A DNA stretch of 64,000 nt from assembly GCA_947488935.1 (NCBI GenBank), contig CANLBN010000007.1:62001-126000 (forward strand), read 5' to 3'. The notes under the pieces were generated by a model. The model had not been told where the DNA came from. It saw only the letters and a program-made list of their open reading frames with translations, and did not search any database. This stretch comes from an uncultured Pseudomonadales bacterium. Its GTDB lineage: Bacteria > Pseudomonadota > Gammaproteobacteria > Pseudomonadales > Cellvibrionaceae. The translations under genes and the position numbers were made by a program. Shown here piece by piece: positions 62,965 through 64,000 of this stretch; position 1 is the first letter of the stretch, and each line of letters opens with the position of its first letter.

Positions 62965-64000
62965 ATGACCACAATAATTAAACAAGATGACGTAATTGAT
63001 AGCATTGCCGATGCGTTACAATTTATTTCCTATTATCACCCGCTTGATTTTATTCAGGCAGTTCATCAGGCTTATGAACGAGAGGCCAATCCTGCGGCAA
63101 AGGACGCGATGGCTCAAATTTTAATTAACTCCCGCATGTGCGCCGAAGGTCATAGGCCCATTTGTCAGGATACCGGTATCGTATCTGCCTTTGTTGAAGT
63201 GGGTATGGATATTCAATTTGAGGCTACTATGGGCCTTGAAGATATGATTAACGAAGGCGTAAGGCGTGCTTATAATCACCCAGAGAATTTATTGCGCGCG
63301 TCGATCCTGTCGGACCCCGACGGTGCCCGTAAAAATACAGGTGACAACACACCTGCTGTTATCAATTATAAAATTGTTCCGGGCGATAAAGTTGAGGTAC
63401 ATGTTGCGGCAAAAGGTGGTGGCAGCGAAGCAAAGTCCAAGTTTGCTATGCTCAACCCTTCAGATTCGGTCGTTGATTGGATATTGAGTGTTGTACCTAC
63501 CATGGGTGCCGGTTGGTGTCCCCCTGGTATTCTAGGTGTGGGTATTGGCGGTACGGCTGAAAAGGCAATGATATTAGCAAAGGAATCGTTACTGGAGCCC
63601 ATCAACATACAAGAATTGCAAGAAAAAGGCGCTGAAAACCGAGCAGAAGAGCTGCGTTTAGAGCTTCATGATAAAGTGAATCGCCTTGGTATTGGTGCAC
63701 AGGGCTTAGGTGGTTTAACCACAGTATTAGATGTTAAAGTAAAAGATTTCCCTTCGCATGCGGCTAACAAAGCCGTGGCAATCATTCCAAATTGTGCGGC
63801 AACTCGCCATACACACTTTACGCTAGATGGCTCAGGTCCCGCGACACAAACGCCTCCAAGCCTAGATGATTGGCCAAAAATTGCTTGGGAGATCGGCGAA
63901 AGTACACGTCGTGTTAATTTGGACACGGTGACACCAGAAGATGTGCTTGAATGGCAGCCAGGAGAAACCATCTTACTATCGGGCAAATTACTCACGGGCC
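62965..64000 (+). CDS. Fumarate hydratase class I, partial
   Basis: The open frame starts at ATG 62965 (MTTIIKQDDVIDSIADALQF) and runs off the window after about 345 codons; the family is about 500 long. It interconverts fumarate and malate with an oxygen-sensitive 4Fe-4S cluster. Visible motifs are RPICQDTGI with a cluster cysteine, KGGGSEAKSKFAML, MGAGWCPPGILGVGIGGTAE, AQGLGGLTTVLDV and IIPNCAATRH. It is the single-chain (alpha-beta fused) type or the alpha part; the end is outside. Tartrate dehydratase is a less likely alternative. Confidence 0.93.
   Translation, partial: MTTIIKQDDVIDSIADALQFISYYHPLDFIQAVHQAYEREANPAAKDAMAQILINSRMCAEGHRPICQDTGIVSAFVEVGMDIQFEATMGLEDMINEGVRRAYNHPENLLRASILSDPDGARKNTGDNTPAVINYKIVPGDKVEVHVAAKGGGSEAKSKFAMLNPSDSVVDWILSVVPTMGAGWCPPGILGVGIGGTAEKAMILAKESLLEPINIQELQEKGAENRAEELRLELHDKVNRLGIGAQGLGGLTTVLDVKVKDFPSHAANKAVAIIPNCAATRHTHFTLDGSGPATQTPPSLDDWPKIAWEIGESTRRVNLDTVTPEDVLEWQPGETILLSGKLLTG

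Noticed and set aside
1..64000. tRNA, rRNA, CRISPR arrays, intact transposases or phage genes
   Set aside because: No cloverleaf-like tRNA sequence, direct-repeat array or recognisable transposase, integrase or phage structural gene was seen by reading both strands; small RNAs could still be missed.

Overview
The window looks like a chromosomal segment of a marine-type gammaproteobacterium with moderately low GC, most likely close to the Cellvibrionales/Pseudomonadales. The evidence is gene order: the rpsB-tsf-pyrH-frr-uppS-cdsA-dxr-rseP-bamA-skp-lpxD-fabZ-lpxA-lpxB-rnhB block divergent from map-glnD-dapC, a long Pseudomonas-type DapD (344 aa), dsbC-hom-thrC, and ffh near rpsP-rimM-trmD-rplS. 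Species-level placement is inference. No tRNA, rRNA, CRISPR array, prophage or intact insertion sequence was seen.

Layout. 1-4.2 kb (minus): a partial gene, mobA, a YHS-domain protein and a two-component pair. 4.3-12.98 kb (plus): pdxH, a small membrane protein, a translational attenuator (Ile-rich leader peptide plus terminator) ahead of ilvA, a PAS/GGDEF/EAL protein, ffh and a second, degenerate GGDEF/EAL protein. 13-15.3 kb (plus): rpsP-rimM-trmD-rplS with a strong promoter and a terminator. 15.5-19.5 kb (plus): dsbC, hom and thrC. 19.6-21.2 kb (minus): a chemoreceptor. 21.4-31.7 kb (minus): a seven-gene nitrogen-acquisition operon (ABC transporter, two DUF1989 proteins, a urea-carboxylase-family enzyme and allophanate hydrolase). 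It is headed by a clear guanidine-I (ykkC) riboswitch, so the operon is best read as guanidine uptake and degradation rather than urea utilisation.

32-37 kb: recJ (plus), then on the minus strand a pair of small DUF1127-like proteins, two uncharacterised genes and moaC-moaD-moaE. 37.1-46 kb (minus): dapE, dapD, an ArsC/Spx-like protein, ribA, nth, dapC, glnD and map. 46.5-61.7 kb (plus): the translation, isoprenoid, phospholipid and outer-membrane block from rpsB to rnhB. BamA carries a large acidic insertion in an extracellular loop. 61.7-64 kb (plus): a 157-bp inverted-repeat element of unknown nature, a membrane-anchored coiled-coil protein and the first two thirds of a class I fumarase cut by the window end.

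How the genes work together. Molybdenum-cofactor genes lie at both ends of the first half (mobA; moaCDE). Aspartate-family amino-acid genes are scattered (hom, thrC, ilvA, dapC, dapD, dapE), with ilvA under its own Ile/Val-codon attenuator. Nitrogen supply is represented by the guanidine operon and the PII sensor glnD. The most informative non-coding features are the ilvA attenuator, the guanidine-I riboswitch with its terminator, the rpsB leader, and the inverted-repeat element at 61.82-61.98 kb.
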